Source of the DNA: Ochrobactrum sp. BTU1
GTDB taxonomy: Bacteria > Pseudomonadota > Alphaproteobacteria > Rhizobiales > Rhizobiaceae
Assembly: GCA_018798825.1 (NCBI GenBank)
Contig: CP076354.1
Coordinates: 62,001 to 126,000, forward strand
DNA: 64,000 nucleotides
Direction: 5' to 3'
Position 1 is the first letter of the stretch. Each line of letters starts with the position of its first letter. Of the stretch, positions 18,936 through 27,714 are shown piece after piece. Made by a program: the position numbers and the translations under genes. Under the pieces are notes generated by a model. It had not been told where the DNA came from. It saw nothing but the letters and a program-made list of their open reading frames with translations, and made no database searches.

Positions 18936-19720
18936 TAAAGACACCTGCCGAGGTGGAAAAAATGGCGGCTTCCGGCGCGTTGCTAGCGTCCGTTTTTACA
19001 CTTCTCGATCATACACCGCTTGCTGGCCTGACTACGATGCAGGTCAATGATCTGGTTGAGGATTATATCACCCGCGAATTACAGGCGCGGCCTGCAAGCA
19101 AAGGGCAGTATGATTTTCCTTATGTGCTCAATGCCTCAAGGAATGAAGTCGTCTGCCATGGAATGCCATCGGATAGCAAAATCATCGAAAATGGCGAGAT
19201 CATCAATTTCGACATTACCCTTGAGAAGGACGGCTATATCGCTGATTCCAGCAAAACCTATATGGTCGGTGAAGTGACTCCCTTTGCTTCGCGTTTGGTG
19301 CGTGTGACCTATGAGGCACTATGGAAGGGTATTGCTGCCGTGCGTCCTGGCGCTACGCTGGGCGATATTGGCTATGCTATCGAGCGTCACGCAAAGCGTC
19401 ATGATTACAGCGTGGTGCGTGAATATTGCGGCCATGGCATTGGTCGTGAAATGCATGAAGAGCCGCAGGTTCTGCATTTCGGCAAGCCGGGCACGGGTGA
19501 GCGTCTGCGTGAAGGCATGGTATTCACCATCGAGCCGATGCTTAATCAAGGCACAGCCAAGGTAAAGACCGAAAAAGACGGTTGGACCGTGGTGACGCGC
19601 GATGGAAAACTCTCAGCGCAGTTTGAACATACCGTCGCTGTCACGTCGAATGGCGTGCGGGTGCTGACCTTACGTCCTGGTGAAGAAAAGATGCTTGCAG
19701 CAATCAGAAACGCTGTCTGA
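18932..19720 (+). CDS. map: Type I methionine aminopeptidase
   Basis: 262 residues. All catalytic residues of the E. coli enzyme align with a constant offset: H76, metal ligands D94, D105, H168, E201 and E232, and H175. It removes the initiator Met from nascent proteins. There is no N-terminal zinc or SH3 extension. Being second in an operon after a ParD-like gene is unusual for a housekeeping map and suggests a secondary copy with a regulatory or toxin-like role. Enzyme identity is firm; role is inference. Confidence 0.9.
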   Translation: MIKTPAEVEKMAASGALLASVFTLLDHTPLAGLTTMQVNDLVEDYITRELQARPASKGQYDFPYVLNASRNEVVCHGMPSDSKIIENGEIINFDITLEKDGYIADSSKTYMVGEVTPFASRLVRVTYEALWKGIAAVRPGATLGDIGYAIERHAKRHDYSVVREYCGHGIGREMHEEPQVLHFGKPGTGERLREGMVFTIEPMLNQGTAKVKTEKDGWTVVTRDGKLSAQFEHTVAVTSNGVRVLTLRPGEEKMLAAIRNAV

Positions 19721-19725
19721 CATTA

Positions 19726-20265
19726 TCAAATTTTGTCTGCCAGCAAGAGCACGAAGATAATCGTTCCGCCAATGCTCAATCCGCTTGCCAGAATGACTCC
19801 TATGATGACAGGCGCGAGTTTCAGAAAGGAAATATGAGGCGATATGTCCAGCTGAAAATTTGGCCGGATTTTTTCAGGCGTAAGACAGGTAATTTCGTAA
19901 TCGCCGGGTATCGTGCATTCAAAACTACCAAGGGCATGAGAAGCATAGCCCTGCATGTCCGTCCGTCTGACGCTGAGCAGCGAACGGCTTGTGGAACGAT
20001 AGGCGATTGCTGCACCGCTCTCGCGCTCTCTGATTGCAAATTGCGCAGAGAAATATGCGATCCCCGAAATAATCGTCAGTGGTGGAAAGACGATACTGAG
20101 GGTGTATCGCCCGGCTTTGGGCAAATGAAATACATGCGGCTTAATGTCGGCAGGAAAGCGATACCGGATCGCTGGCATGATATTGCCCCACAGAATGGAA
20201 ATGCATCGGACCAGCAGATAAATCCCGAGCAGAATGCAAAGAGGCATCGCAAGATAGAGAAACAC
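19726..20265 (-). CDS. Hypothetical inner-membrane protein
   Basis: 179 residues with three hydrophobic segments (about 1-28, 55-78 and 148-176). Between the second and third lies a soluble stretch with two Cys (F-E-C-T-I-P-G-D-Y-E-I-T-C-L), probably periplasmic and disulfide-bonded. I do not recognise the family. It converges on map with a five-base gap and is followed upstream by the argG terminator. Confidence 0.6.
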   Translation of the reverse strand: MFLYLAMPLCILLGIYLLVRCISILWGNIMPAIRYRFPADIKPHVFHLPKAGRYTLSIVFPPLTIISGIAYFSAQFAIRERESGAAIAYRSTSRSLLSVRRTDMQGYASHALGSFECTIPGDYEITCLTPEKIRPNFQLDISPHISFLKLAPVIIGVILASGLSIGGTIIFVLLLADKI

Positions 20266-20293
20266 GGCTCACGCTCCGTTTAGTTCTTGAAAA

Positions 20294-20323
20294 GAAAAAG
20301 CCCGCCGGAAGGCGGGCTTTTGC
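20294..20323 (-). terminator. Terminator of argG
   Basis: On the minus strand AAAAGCCCGCC and GGCGGGCTTTT form a strong hairpin around TTCC, continuing TTCTTTTC. It begins about 15 bases after the argG stop. Confidence 0.88.
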
Positions 20324-20338
20324 CGTGTTTTAAAAAGC

Positions 20339-21559
20339 TTAGCGACGGTCGCGTGCAGCCAATGTGCGCAGACGAAGTGCATTGAGCTTGATGAAGCCTG
20401 CTGCGTCCTTCTGGTCATAGGCGCCCTGATCGTCTTCAAACGTCACGAGCTTGTCGGAATAGAGCGACTTGTCCGATTCACGACCGGTCACAATCACATT
20501 GCCCTTATAGAGCTTGAGCGTGACTTCACCTTCGACGTGACGCTGGCTGAGATCGATAGCAGCCTGCAGCATTTCGCGTTCTGGCGAGAACCAGAAACCG
20601 TAATAGATGAGTTCCGCATAGCGTGGCATCAGCTCATCCTTGAGGTGCGCCGCACCACGATCGAGCGTGATCGATTCGATGGCGCGGTGTGCTGCCAACA
20701 GGATCGTGCCACCTGGCGTTTCATAGACGCCGCGCGATTTCATGCCGACGAAGCGGTTTTCAACGAGGTCAAGACGACCAATGCCGTTGTCACGGCCATA
20801 ATCGTTGAGCTTGGCAAGCAGCGTTGCAGGCGACAGACGTTCGCCATTGATCGAAACCGCATCACCCTTTTCAAAGCCAATCTTGATGATGGTTGGTGTA
20901 TCCGGGGCGGTTTCTGGCGAAATCGTGCGCATATGCACATATTCAGGCGCTTCGATCGCCGGATCTTCCAGAACCTTGCCTTCAGACGAAGAGTGCAGCA
21001 GGTTTGCGTCAACCGAGAATGGCGCTTCGCCCTTCTTGTCTTTCGCGACCGGAATCTGGTGCTGTTCAGCAAATTCGAGCAGATGCGTGCGGCTCTTGAA
21101 CGACCAGTCGCGCCATGGAGCGATGATCTTGATGTCCGGGTTCAGCGCATATGCGGAAAGCTCGAAGCGAACCTGATCATTGCCCTTGCCGGTCGCGCCG
21201 TGCGCAATTGCGTCAGCGCCGGTCTTCTTGGCGATTTCAATCAGGTGCTTGGAGATCAGCGGACGGGCAATCGAAGTGCCGAGCAAATAGACGCCTTCAT
21301 AGACGGCGTTGGCGCGGAACATCGGGAAGACGAAATCGCGCACGAATTCTTCGCGCACATCCTCAACGAAAATTTCCTTGATACCCAGCATTTCGGCCTT
21401 CTTGCGTGCTGGTTCAAGTTCTTCGCCCTGGCCGAGATCGGCGGTAAAGGTGACGACTTCTGCGTTAAGCTCAGTCTGCAACCATTTCAGGATGATCGAG
21501 GTGTCGAGACCGCCAGAATAGGCGAGAACGACCTTTTTAACGTCTTTCAGCTTGCTCAT
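20339..21559 (-). CDS. argG: Argininosuccinate synthase
   Basis: 406 residues, the normal length. It joins citrulline and aspartate with ATP in arginine synthesis. The N-terminal ATP loop [10 protein letters not shown], the segment [13 protein letters not shown] and the C-terminal tetramer helix are typical of type I enzymes. It stands alone with its own terminator. Confidence 0.97.
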   Translation of the reverse strand: MSKLKDVKKVVLAYSGGLDTSIILKWLQTELNAEVVTFTADLGQGEELEPARKKAEMLGIKEIFVEDVREEFVRDFVFPMFRANAVYEGVYLLGTSIARPLISKHLIEIAKKTGADAIAHGATGKGNDQVRFELSAYALNPDIKIIAPWRDWSFKSRTHLLEFAEQHQIPVAKDKKGEAPFSVDANLLHSSSEGKVLEDPAIEAPEYVHMRTISPETAPDTPTIIKIGFEKGDAVSINGERLSPATLLAKLNDYGRDNGIGRLDLVENRFVGMKSRGVYETPGGTILLAAHRAIESITLDRGAAHLKDELMPRYAELIYYGFWFSPEREMLQAAIDLSQRHVEGEVTLKLYKGNVIVTGRESDKSLYSDKLVTFEDDQGAYDQKDAAGFIKLNALRLRTLAARDRR

Positions 21560-21704
21560 AGTTCACTTCCGTCTGAGATGCGATTGTGGCCCAAAGGGCC
21601 GTAGAACAGGATGTTGCAGTTCTTTTATCAGTTGCTAAGCGGCGCGCAAGCCGGATGGCACTTTGTCAGCGAAAAGAAAGCGTCATCTGCCATTATGGAC
21701 AGTC

Positions 21705-21740
21705 TTGACTGTCACTTTGATTTGTAACTATAAAAGTTAC
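21705..21740 (+). promoter_or_regulatory. Promoter with inverted repeat, possible leaderless start
   Basis: TTGACT (21705-21710) and TATAAA (21729-21734) are 18 bases apart. The -10 box sits inside GTAACTATAAAAGTTAC (21724-21740), an inverted repeat. The predicted transcription start falls on or next to the ATG at 21741, and there is no SD. Confidence 0.55.
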
Positions 21741-22427
21741 ATGATTAATTCTGACAATCCATTTACCGATCCGCAGGTCGTAGCACGTTACGCAGAAGGG
21801 CCGCCGAAAGCTGTGCCGGGATTTCGGGATATGCAGCGCATGACGCGTTTGCTGCTTGCCGAAACCGTGTCCGATACTGCAAGCATTCTGGTGTTGGGTG
21901 CGGGCGGTGGTCTTGAACTCAAGCTCTTTGCGGAAAATCACCCGCATTGGACCTTTGAAGGTGTCGACCCTTCCGCAGAAATGCTTCAATTGGCGCGGCA
22001 AAACCTTGGCACCAATGCAGCTCGTGTGAACTTCCATGAAGGTTATATCGATAGCGCAGTTCTCGGGCCATTTGATGGAGCAGTTTGTTTGCTGACCATG
22101 CATTTTCTGGATGAGAAAACGCGCAAACAAACTCTTTCAGACATCCATCGCCGCCTGAAACCCGGCGCACCATTTATCATGGCACATTTCAGTTTTGAGC
22201 AGGGGAGTGCCGATGAGCGAGCTTTGTGGTTGTCACGCTATTCTGCCTTTTTGAATGATTCCGGTGTCGATATGGCAAGTGCAGTAAAAGCCGGTACAGC
22301 GATCAATGAGCGTTTGCATATTCTTACGCCGCGACAGGATGAGGCGCTGATACGTGGTGCGGGCTTCAAGGATCTGAGCCTTTTTTATGCATCTTTCACC
22401 TATCGCGGATGGGTTGCCTACGCATAA
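21741..22427 (+). CDS. Class I SAM-dependent methyltransferase
   Basis: The open frame starts at 21663, but the promoter-like elements lie inside that part, so I use the ATG at 21741 (228 aa). The Rossmann motif I reads I-L-V-L-G-A-G-G-G-L-E-L-K-L. Then E-G-V-D-P-S-A-E-M-L-Q-L-A and A-V-C-L-L-T-M-H-F-L complete the SAM fold. A small molecule is the likely substrate, but it cannot be told which. The mRNA may be leaderless. Confidence 0.8.
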   Translation: MINSDNPFTDPQVVARYAEGPPKAVPGFRDMQRMTRLLLAETVSDTASILVLGAGGGLELKLFAENHPHWTFEGVDPSAEMLQLARQNLGTNAARVNFHEGYIDSAVLGPFDGAVCLLTMHFLDEKTRKQTLSDIHRRLKPGAPFIMAHFSFEQGSADERALWLSRYSAFLNDSGVDMASAVKAGTAINERLHILTPRQDEALIRGAGFKDLSLFYASFTYRGWVAYA

Positions 22428-22515
22428 ATAAGGGACGCTGAGACGGCTAAAAGAATCCTATGGCGGCGCAATTGAATTCGCGTTAGCTTGCCGCGAATTC
22501 TCGGAGTGCCTTTCG

Positions 22516-23175
22516 ATGTCTTTTCTGACAAACCTGACCTTCATTCCCGAATGGACCATCTTCGTCCAGTTCGTGATCGCTACTGCAATTTTATCCATCA
22601 CCCCCGGCCCGGACATGACGCTTTTCGTCGGTCGTGCGCTTTCTGAAGGCAAGGCCGCTGGCTTTGCCTGTATGGCAGGCGCAAGCACCGGCATTGTTGT
22701 GCATACGAGCATGGTAGCACTTGGACTTTCAGCGCTCATCCTCGCTTCGCCTGCAGCCTTCACCGCATTGAAGGTGGTGGGTGCGGTATATCTCGTTTGG
22801 CTTGCAGTACAGGCCATCCGCAAAGGTTCGGCATTTTCACCGGAAAAGAATGGTGGCAAGAAGCACACGTTGGTTCAGAACTGGGCGACCGGACTTGGCA
22901 TCAACCTGCTCAATCCGAAGATCATCCTGTTCAACATGACCTTCCTGCCGCAGTTCGTTTCGGCACATGATCCTCATGCGATGGGAAAGCTGTTCTTTCT
23001 GGGATTGTCCTTCATTCCGCTGGCACTGCCTTTCACCATTCCAATGGTGGTTGCAGCCGACAAGTTCGCCGGTCTTCTCAAGAAGAACCCAACTGTTACG
23101 CGAATTGTCGATTGGCTTTTTGCGGGCGTCTTCTCGGCTTTTGCGCTGAAAATTATCACCGCACAGGCAAAGTGA
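22516..23175 (+). CDS. LysE/RhtB family exporter
   Basis: 219 residues with about six transmembrane helices. The family signature is clear near residue 30: S-I-T-P-G-P-D-M-T-L-F-V-G-R-A-L-S-E-G, and later G-I-N-L-L-N-P-K-I-I-L-F. LysE-type proteins export amino acids (Lys, Arg, Thr, homoserine lactones) from the cytosol. The substrate is unknown. Confidence 0.88.
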   Translation: MSFLTNLTFIPEWTIFVQFVIATAILSITPGPDMTLFVGRALSEGKAAGFACMAGASTGIVVHTSMVALGLSALILASPAAFTALKVVGAVYLVWLAVQAIRKGSAFSPEKNGGKKHTLVQNWATGLGINLLNPKIILFNMTFLPQFVSAHDPHAMGKLFFLGLSFIPLALPFTIPMVVAADKFAGLLKKNPTVTRIVDWLFAGVFSAFALKIITAQAK

Positions 23176-23193
23176 AATTAAGCAGCCGGTCCG

Positions 23194-23299
23194 TTAGAGC
23201 GCGTTTTGATTTGATTGGATCAGATCAGCGCTCTAACTTATTTTTTTACCGCGCATCTTTGTCCGAAAACCGTTTCACACTTTTCGGGATGCGCTCTAA
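23194..23299. repeat. RIME-like repeat with terminal inverted repeats
   Basis: TTAGAGCGC at 23194-23202 is matched by GCGCTCTAA at 23291-23299. An internal AGAGCGCG ... AGCGCTCT pair and CCGAAAACCGTTTCACAC are shared features of this repeat class. The right half is translated as the C-terminus of the next gene. Confidence 0.75.
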
Positions 23300-23791
23300 A
23301 AATCGCCCGGCGTTGCGACCGGCAATCAGCCAGTAGACGAAGCCGCCGACGATGCCTGAACATGCAAAGGCACCGGTCAGAAGAGCGATACTTGCAGCAA
23401 TCTGTTGATCAGCGACAGCAAGTAGTGATCCAGCGCCCGCTCCCAGCAGACCAATCAAAAGTCCGCCAATGCAATAGGGCAGGGATGATTTCCAGCCACG
23501 CACTTCGCTGATCACGATCAGCACTACTGCCGGGAAAAAGCTGAAACCACCCGCCATTGTGGCCAGTACAGGGCCACCTACCAGAACTGCCGCATAAAAG
23601 CCGGTCATATCCCAGGCGTCGCGAATCTCGTTGAAAACATCCTGAAAAAACGGATCGGAAAGCGCATAGCCGAGCACATCGATCTGGCTATAAAGAATTG
23701 CCGCCAGAAAGAATCCGGCGGCCAGAACGGCTACGCAATAGCCGAAAACAATAACAACAAAACGCGAGATATAATCGAACGTATCAGTCAA
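23246..23791 (-). CDS. Hypothetical multi-pass membrane protein
   Basis: 181 residues with about four to five hydrophobic segments (near 9-35, 65-95, 103-125 and 133-160). It resembles small inner-membrane proteins of Rhizobiales, but I cannot name the family. The last 13 or so residues (P-K-S-V-K-R-F-S-D-K-D-A-R) are encoded by the RIME-like repeat, so the original C-terminus was probably shorter or different. It ends 70 bases from lysE, which converges on it. Confidence 0.6.
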   Translation of the reverse strand: MTDTFDYISRFVVIVFGYCVAVLAAGFFLAAILYSQIDVLGYALSDPFFQDVFNEIRDAWDMTGFYAAVLVGGPVLATMAGGFSFFPAVVLIVISEVRGWKSSLPYCIGGLLIGLLGAGAGSLLAVADQQIAASIALLTGAFACSGIVGGFVYWLIAGRNAGRFLERIPKSVKRFSDKDAR

Positions 23792-23811
23792 CCGCGCTTA
23801 GTCCTCGTAAA

Positions 23812-25047
23812 TTACTCACCGTGTCCGGCGATCATCATCGCTTCAAGCGCCAGACGTTCCGTCTTGCGCATACGTTCTGATTCCGACTTCAATTGACCAC
23901 AGGCCGCCAGAATATCGCGGCCGCGTGGCGTGCGGATCGGCGAAGCGTAGCCTGCCGCATTCACATAATCGGCGAAGCGTTCAATATGCTCCCAGTCGGA
24001 GCACTGGTAGTTGGTGCCCGGCCATGGGTTGAACGGAATGAGATTGATCTTGGCCGGAATACCGCGTAGCAGCTTCACCAGCAGCTTGGCGTCTTCCATG
24101 CTGTCATTGATGTCCTTGAGCATCACATATTCAAAGGTGATGCGCTTGGCATTCGACAGGCCGGGATATTCACGGCAAGCCTTGATCAGCTGTTCCAGCG
24201 GATATTTCTTGTTGATCGGCACCAGAAGATCGCGCAGTTCGTCGCGCACGGCATGTAGCGAGATCGCCAGCATCACGCCGATTTCTTCGCCGGTGCGATA
24301 GATTTCCGGCACAACACCAGAGGTCGAAAGCGTGATACGACGCTTGGAAAGTGCCAGCCCATCACCATCGGATGCAATCAGGAGAGCCTTCTTCACTTCC
24401 TCGAAGTTATAAAGCGGCTCACCCATGCCCATCATGACGATGTTGGTGACCTTGCGGCCCTCAGCAGGCACGATAGCGCCATCCGGTGTGTCGGTATCCG
24501 GGAAATCACCAAGACGATCACGCGCGGTCAACAGCTGCGCCAGAATTTCTTCTGATGTCAGGTTGCGAACCAGCTTCTGTGTGCCAGTGTGGCAGAAGGA
24601 GCAGGTAAGTGTGCAGCCAACCTGAGAAGAAATGCAAAGCGTGCCGCGGCCTTCTTCAGGAATATAAACGCATTCGATTTCGACAGGGCGCCCGGCACCG
24701 CGTGGTGGGAAGCGGAACAGCCATTTGCGCGTTCCATCCTGCGAGATTTGTTCTTCAACCACTTCCGGGCGCGCAATAGTGAAATGCTGCGCCAGAAGAG
24801 CGCGCAGATCCTTGGAAATGTTACGCATATCAGCAAAATCGGAAACGCCGCGCACGTATAGCCAGTGCCAGAGCTGCGCAATGCGCATCTTGACCTGCTT
24901 TGGCAGAACGCCAACCTTGATCAGCTCATCAGCCATTTCCTCGCGCGACATGCCTATGAGCGACGGCTTCTGCTCCATGTTTGCGCGCACATGGCGGGCA
25001 AGCTGGTCGCGCGTATCATCAATGGTTAAGTCGAACGAAATGGACAT
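23812..25047 (-). CDS. rlmN: 23S rRNA (adenine2503-C2)/tRNA A37 methyltransferase RlmN
   Basis: A radical-SAM methyltransferase of 411 residues. The cluster motif C-T-L-T-C-S-F-C (C-x3-C-x2-C) lies near residue 145. Further marks are G-M-G-E-P-L-x-N and L-S-T-S-G-V-V-P, and a Cys near the C-terminus (I-L-A-A-C-G-Q-L), the residue that carries the methyl adduct. It methylates C2 of A2503 in 23S rRNA and of A37 in some tRNAs. Confidence 0.95.
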   Translation of the reverse strand: MSISFDLTIDDTRDQLARHVRANMEQKPSLIGMSREEMADELIKVGVLPKQVKMRIAQLWHWLYVRGVSDFADMRNISKDLRALLAQHFTIARPEVVEEQISQDGTRKWLFRFPPRGAGRPVEIECVYIPEEGRGTLCISSQVGCTLTCSFCHTGTQKLVRNLTSEEILAQLLTARDRLGDFPDTDTPDGAIVPAEGRKVTNIVMMGMGEPLYNFEEVKKALLIASDGDGLALSKRRITLSTSGVVPEIYRTGEEIGVMLAISLHAVRDELRDLLVPINKKYPLEQLIKACREYPGLSNAKRITFEYVMLKDINDSMEDAKLLVKLLRGIPAKINLIPFNPWPGTNYQCSDWEHIERFADYVNAAGYASPIRTPRGRDILAACGQLKSESERMRKTERLALEAMMIAGHGE

Positions 25048-25092
25048 CTGTTTTCAACTGTTGAGGACGCCGCATAAAGCGCGCCGGTAAAT

Positions 25093-25200
25093 CTAGAGCA
25101 TGTCTCCCGAAAGTGGGAACCGGTTCCGGGATGAAGACATGCGTAAAAACAAAAGCTTAAAGCGTGTCGCCCGTATCTGATTGAACGCGACATGCTTTAG
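25093..25200. repeat. RIME-like repeat with terminal inverted repeats
   Basis: CTAGAGCATGTC at the left end pairs with GACATGCTTTAG at the right end (11 of 12). The interior has GTGGGAACCGGTT and a second GACATGC. Close relatives are at 26736-26844 and, as fragments, at 10484 and 34058. Together with the terminator at 25331 it fills the 338-base gap between rlmN and the IalB gene; no gene is seen there. Confidence 0.8.
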
Positions 25201-25330
25201 CGATTGCATGGATATATGGGCTCGTTCATTTGAAATGCGAGCCCTTTGCGCGCGCTCATAGCACACAATATTCGATCCGTCATCCCGCACTGTTTCGCGG
25301 CAGGCATGCATAAGTGACAATACAACGTTA

Positions 25331-25360
25331 AAAAGAAAAGCCGGAGCGGAGCCCCGGCTT
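25331..25360 (-). terminator. Terminator of the IalB-family gene
   Basis: On the minus strand AAGCCGG and CCGGCTT arms with a GC-rich centre are followed by TTCTTTTTAA, 25 bases after the stop. Confidence 0.8.
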
Positions 25361-25385
25361 AATAATTTAACTCGAACCGATTGGC

Positions 25386-25895
25386 TTATTTGCACTTCTG
25401 AATGGCTGCGAGCGCTGCCGAAATGCCCTTGAGCGAATAGGTGTAATTGGTCTTGGTGCCGCGCTTGGACTGTGCCTGCACCTTCATGTCCGAACCGCCG
25501 CGCATTGCTGCGATCAGCTGTGGCTCTTCTGCTGCATTTTCCATCCAGCCGGATTTGCCATTGACGAACATCGTGAAATTGCGGTTGCCGATGGTCACGA
25601 TAACCTTGGCATTTGCATTTGTATTCAGCTCATAACCGGCCATGAACTGTGGTTCAAAGCTGACGTTCTGTCCTGGCTTCTGGCTCACGAGGAAGAAGTT
25701 ATCGCCATGATCAACGTTAGCAGGCGCTTTCTGCGTCGGAACGGACAGGACATAGCAAACCTTGCCATTGCCTGACTGATAGCTATAGGCGCCCCAGGCG
25801 TCGAACTGCTTAATCTGGGTCGGTGTCTGGGCGAGTGCCGAACCCGCCATTGCAATCGTAAACACCGAAGCCGCGACGATCGATTTTCCAAGCAT
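25386..25895 (-). CDS. Invasion-associated locus B (IalB) family protein
   Basis: A secreted protein of 169 residues. A signal peptide (1-22) ends at A-L-A. The mature part carries family features W-G-A-Y-S-Y, K-V-C-Y-V-L-S and a C-terminal Cys (I-Q-K-C-K), likely disulfide-bonded with the earlier one. IalB was named in Bartonella for erythrocyte entry; in free-living relatives the role is unknown. The 270 bases upstream hold no other gene. Confidence 0.85.
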   Translation of the reverse strand: MLGKSIVAASVFTIAMAGSALAQTPTQIKQFDAWGAYSYQSGNGKVCYVLSVPTQKAPANVDHGDNFFLVSQKPGQNVSFEPQFMAGYELNTNANAKVIVTIGNRNFTMFVNGKSGWMENAAEEPQLIAAMRGGSDMKVQAQSKRGTKTNYTYSLKGISAALAAIQKCK

Positions 25896-26168
25896 GGTTT
25901 TTTACCGGTTCTCTTTCGTTTGCTTCAAAGTCGAATATCGGGATATCGCCGTTCATCACGCCGTCCCGTTTAGTGACCCTTAATGTGCCTTAATCTGGGT
26001 TACCAAACGGTGAAGTTTTGAAAGAAAACTTGAACGAGTAGACCTAAGTCCCCGCGATCCCGTTGCCAACTTCATCCAAAAGAAAGCGGCAAGAGTTTGT
26101 CATATTGCGTCAATGCACGATGATCGTGATGTCGCCCCATAACAAAGCTGTGAAGGGGAGAGGCCGCT

Positions 26169-26549
26169 TTAAGCAGCCTCACCGTCGTCGCGAAGAGCCT
26201 CACGGGCTGCGATTCTATGGGCGGGCGTTATATGTGTGCGAACAGCAGTCAATGCCGCCATAAGCACTGCAATGTCATCGGTGAAACCAATGCCAACCAG
26301 CATATCGGGGATGACATCGAAGGGCAGAACGAAATAGGCAAGTGCTGCCATCAGTGTCATGCGCACACGCGTCGGCGTGTTTTGGTCGAGCGCGCAATAA
26401 TAGGCGGCCACAACCTCATCCATAAACGGAACCATGCGACCGGCACGACGTGCGGTCTTCCAGAATCCTTTTTTCACCCGTTCGCTGCGATCATTGAAAT
26501 CGCCTTCATTGCCGGGCTCCAGGATTTCATCAATCTTGACGCTATCCAT
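26169..26549 (-). CDS. YkvA-family (DUF1232) membrane-associated protein
   Basis: The ATG at 26549 with GGAGA upstream gives 126 residues. The DUF1232 core is present: Y-F-V-L-P-F-D-V-I-P-D-M-L-V-G-I-G-F-T-D-D-I. The short hydrophobic stretches probably associate with the inner membrane. Function unknown in the family. Confidence 0.82.
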   Translation of the reverse strand: MDSVKIDEILEPGNEGDFNDRSERVKKGFWKTARRAGRMVPFMDEVVAAYYCALDQNTPTRVRMTLMAALAYFVLPFDVIPDMLVGIGFTDDIAVLMAALTAVRTHITPAHRIAAREALRDDGEAA

Positions 26550-26735
26550 GTTTGGGCAATCTCCAGTAAGCCGAATGCAAGGCCACAATAGCATTGGAAA
26601 TGGGAATATTGCATCCAGCTTTCAAGTCGGAATGCATTTCCTGCATGAACCGTCAGCTACAAAAAGCCTCTGAAATCAACAAAATATGGATTCCAGAAAA
26701 ACCGGGTTTCGGCCTGATTTGCCTGCGTGAACGAG
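26550..26735. other. Intergenic stretch, nothing recognised
   Basis: Between the YkvA gene start and the next repeat I see no gene or hairpin with a T run. It presumably holds the YkvA promoter. Confidence 0.4.
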
Positions 26736-26844
26736 CTTAAAGCATGTCGCGGAAAAGTGGGAACCGGTTTTCCGATAAAGACATGCATAAAAATGAAGAG
26801 ATAGAGCGAACGCGGTAGCTAGGATTAAGCGCGACATGCTCTGG
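26736..26844. repeat. RIME-like repeat with terminal inverted repeats
   Basis: TTAAAGCATGTCGCG at the left end mirrors CGCGACATGCTCTGG at the right end, with the shared interior GTGGGAACCGGTTTTCCG and a second GACATGC. It ends 18 bases upstream of the next start codon, so it may contribute promoter or leader sequence. Confidence 0.8.
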
Positions 26845-26861
26845 TTGATTGGAGAACCTTG

Positions 26862-27359
26862 ATGCATTTCACCGGCTATGGCGAAAATTTTGTGCGCAGT
26901 GACCGGTCAAGCCAGTTCTATCGCGGCCATCAGCTGGCGGCAGCTCAGGACATTAGCGATCATGTCACCATCGATGTGAAGGATGGCATTTGCTACGACA
27001 TCACCGCCTATATGCGTTTTCTGCTGGGGGCAGGTATTTCCGAGCACACGTTACGCGGCACATCGGGCCAAAACTGGATTCCGCTGCTGAATTTCAAAGC
27101 CGGTGAACTGTGGAACGGCTATTCGGCGCTTCCATACGGGCGGGCGATTGGCTTCTACGACGTGAAAGCGGGGCACATTTTTCATTCAGCCGTTGCGGTC
27201 GGTGACATCTATATTCGCAGCATCAATGGCGGAACGCTCGGTCAGAACTGGAGTGATCGTATCGATCTAACCAAAGCGCTCCCTTATATGGGACGAAATC
27301 GCGAAGGCAATTTCACGCATCAGAAAAAGCCGATAATCGTTTATATTTCAAAAGTTTGA
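26862..27359 (+). CDS. Unrecognised 165-residue protein with possible Cys-His pair
   Basis: GGAGA six bases before the ATG at 26862 decides the start. No signal peptide or membrane segment. C44 opens a helix-like stretch (D-G-I-C-Y-D-I-T-A-Y-M-R-F-L-L-G). H108 begins a strand-like stretch (H-S-A-V-A-V-G-D-I-Y-I-R-S-I-N-G-G), followed by N122. This Cys-helix then His-strand order is reminiscent of papain-like (NlpC/P60, amidase) folds, but I cannot name a family. Upstream it abuts a RIME-like repeat; downstream it converges on the pterin dehydratase gene. Confidence 0.6.
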   Translation: MHFTGYGENFVRSDRSSQFYRGHQLAAAQDISDHVTIDVKDGICYDITAYMRFLLGAGISEHTLRGTSGQNWIPLLNFKAGELWNGYSALPYGRAIGFYDVKAGHIFHSAVAVGDIYIRSINGGTLGQNWSDRIDLTKALPYMGRNREGNFTHQKKPIIVYISKV

Positions 27360-27364
27360 TCGTT

Positions 27365-27655
27365 CTAAACCAGCGCATTCATCTTGCGAGCAAGCTTGAT
27401 GTCCAACTCGGTGATTCCGTTCTCGCTGTGGGTCGAGAGCGTGACATCGACACGATTATAGACATTGAACCATTCGGGGTGATGGTCAAGCTTTTCGGCA
27501 TAAAGTGCTGCTCGGGCCATGAAGCCGAACGCCGCGTTAAAGTCCTTGAATTTAAAACTTTTGCTGATTGCTTCGCGGTCATCGACCTTCTGCCAGCCAT
27601 TAAGCTCGCCAAGTGCCTGTTTCAGTTCGTCATCAGTCAGCCTGTTGCGTGCCAT
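27365..27655 (-). CDS. phhB: 4a-hydroxytetrahydrobiopterin dehydratase (PCD/DCoH)
   Basis: I chose the ATG at 27655, giving 96 residues, the normal size; the open frame continues further upstream without similarity. The signature [19 protein letters not shown] holds the catalytic His residues. It recycles the pterin cofactor of aromatic amino-acid hydroxylases. No hydroxylase gene is in the window. Confidence 0.93.
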   Translation of the reverse strand: MARNRLTDDELKQALGELNGWQKVDDREAISKSFKFKDFNAAFGFMARAALYAEKLDHHPEWFNVYNRVDVTLSTHSENGITELDIKLARKMNALV

Positions 27656-27714
27656 TGTCTTTTGCCTATGTTGTTGGCTATTCAGCTCTAACTTATCATA
27701 GCCGCGAGAGTTCC

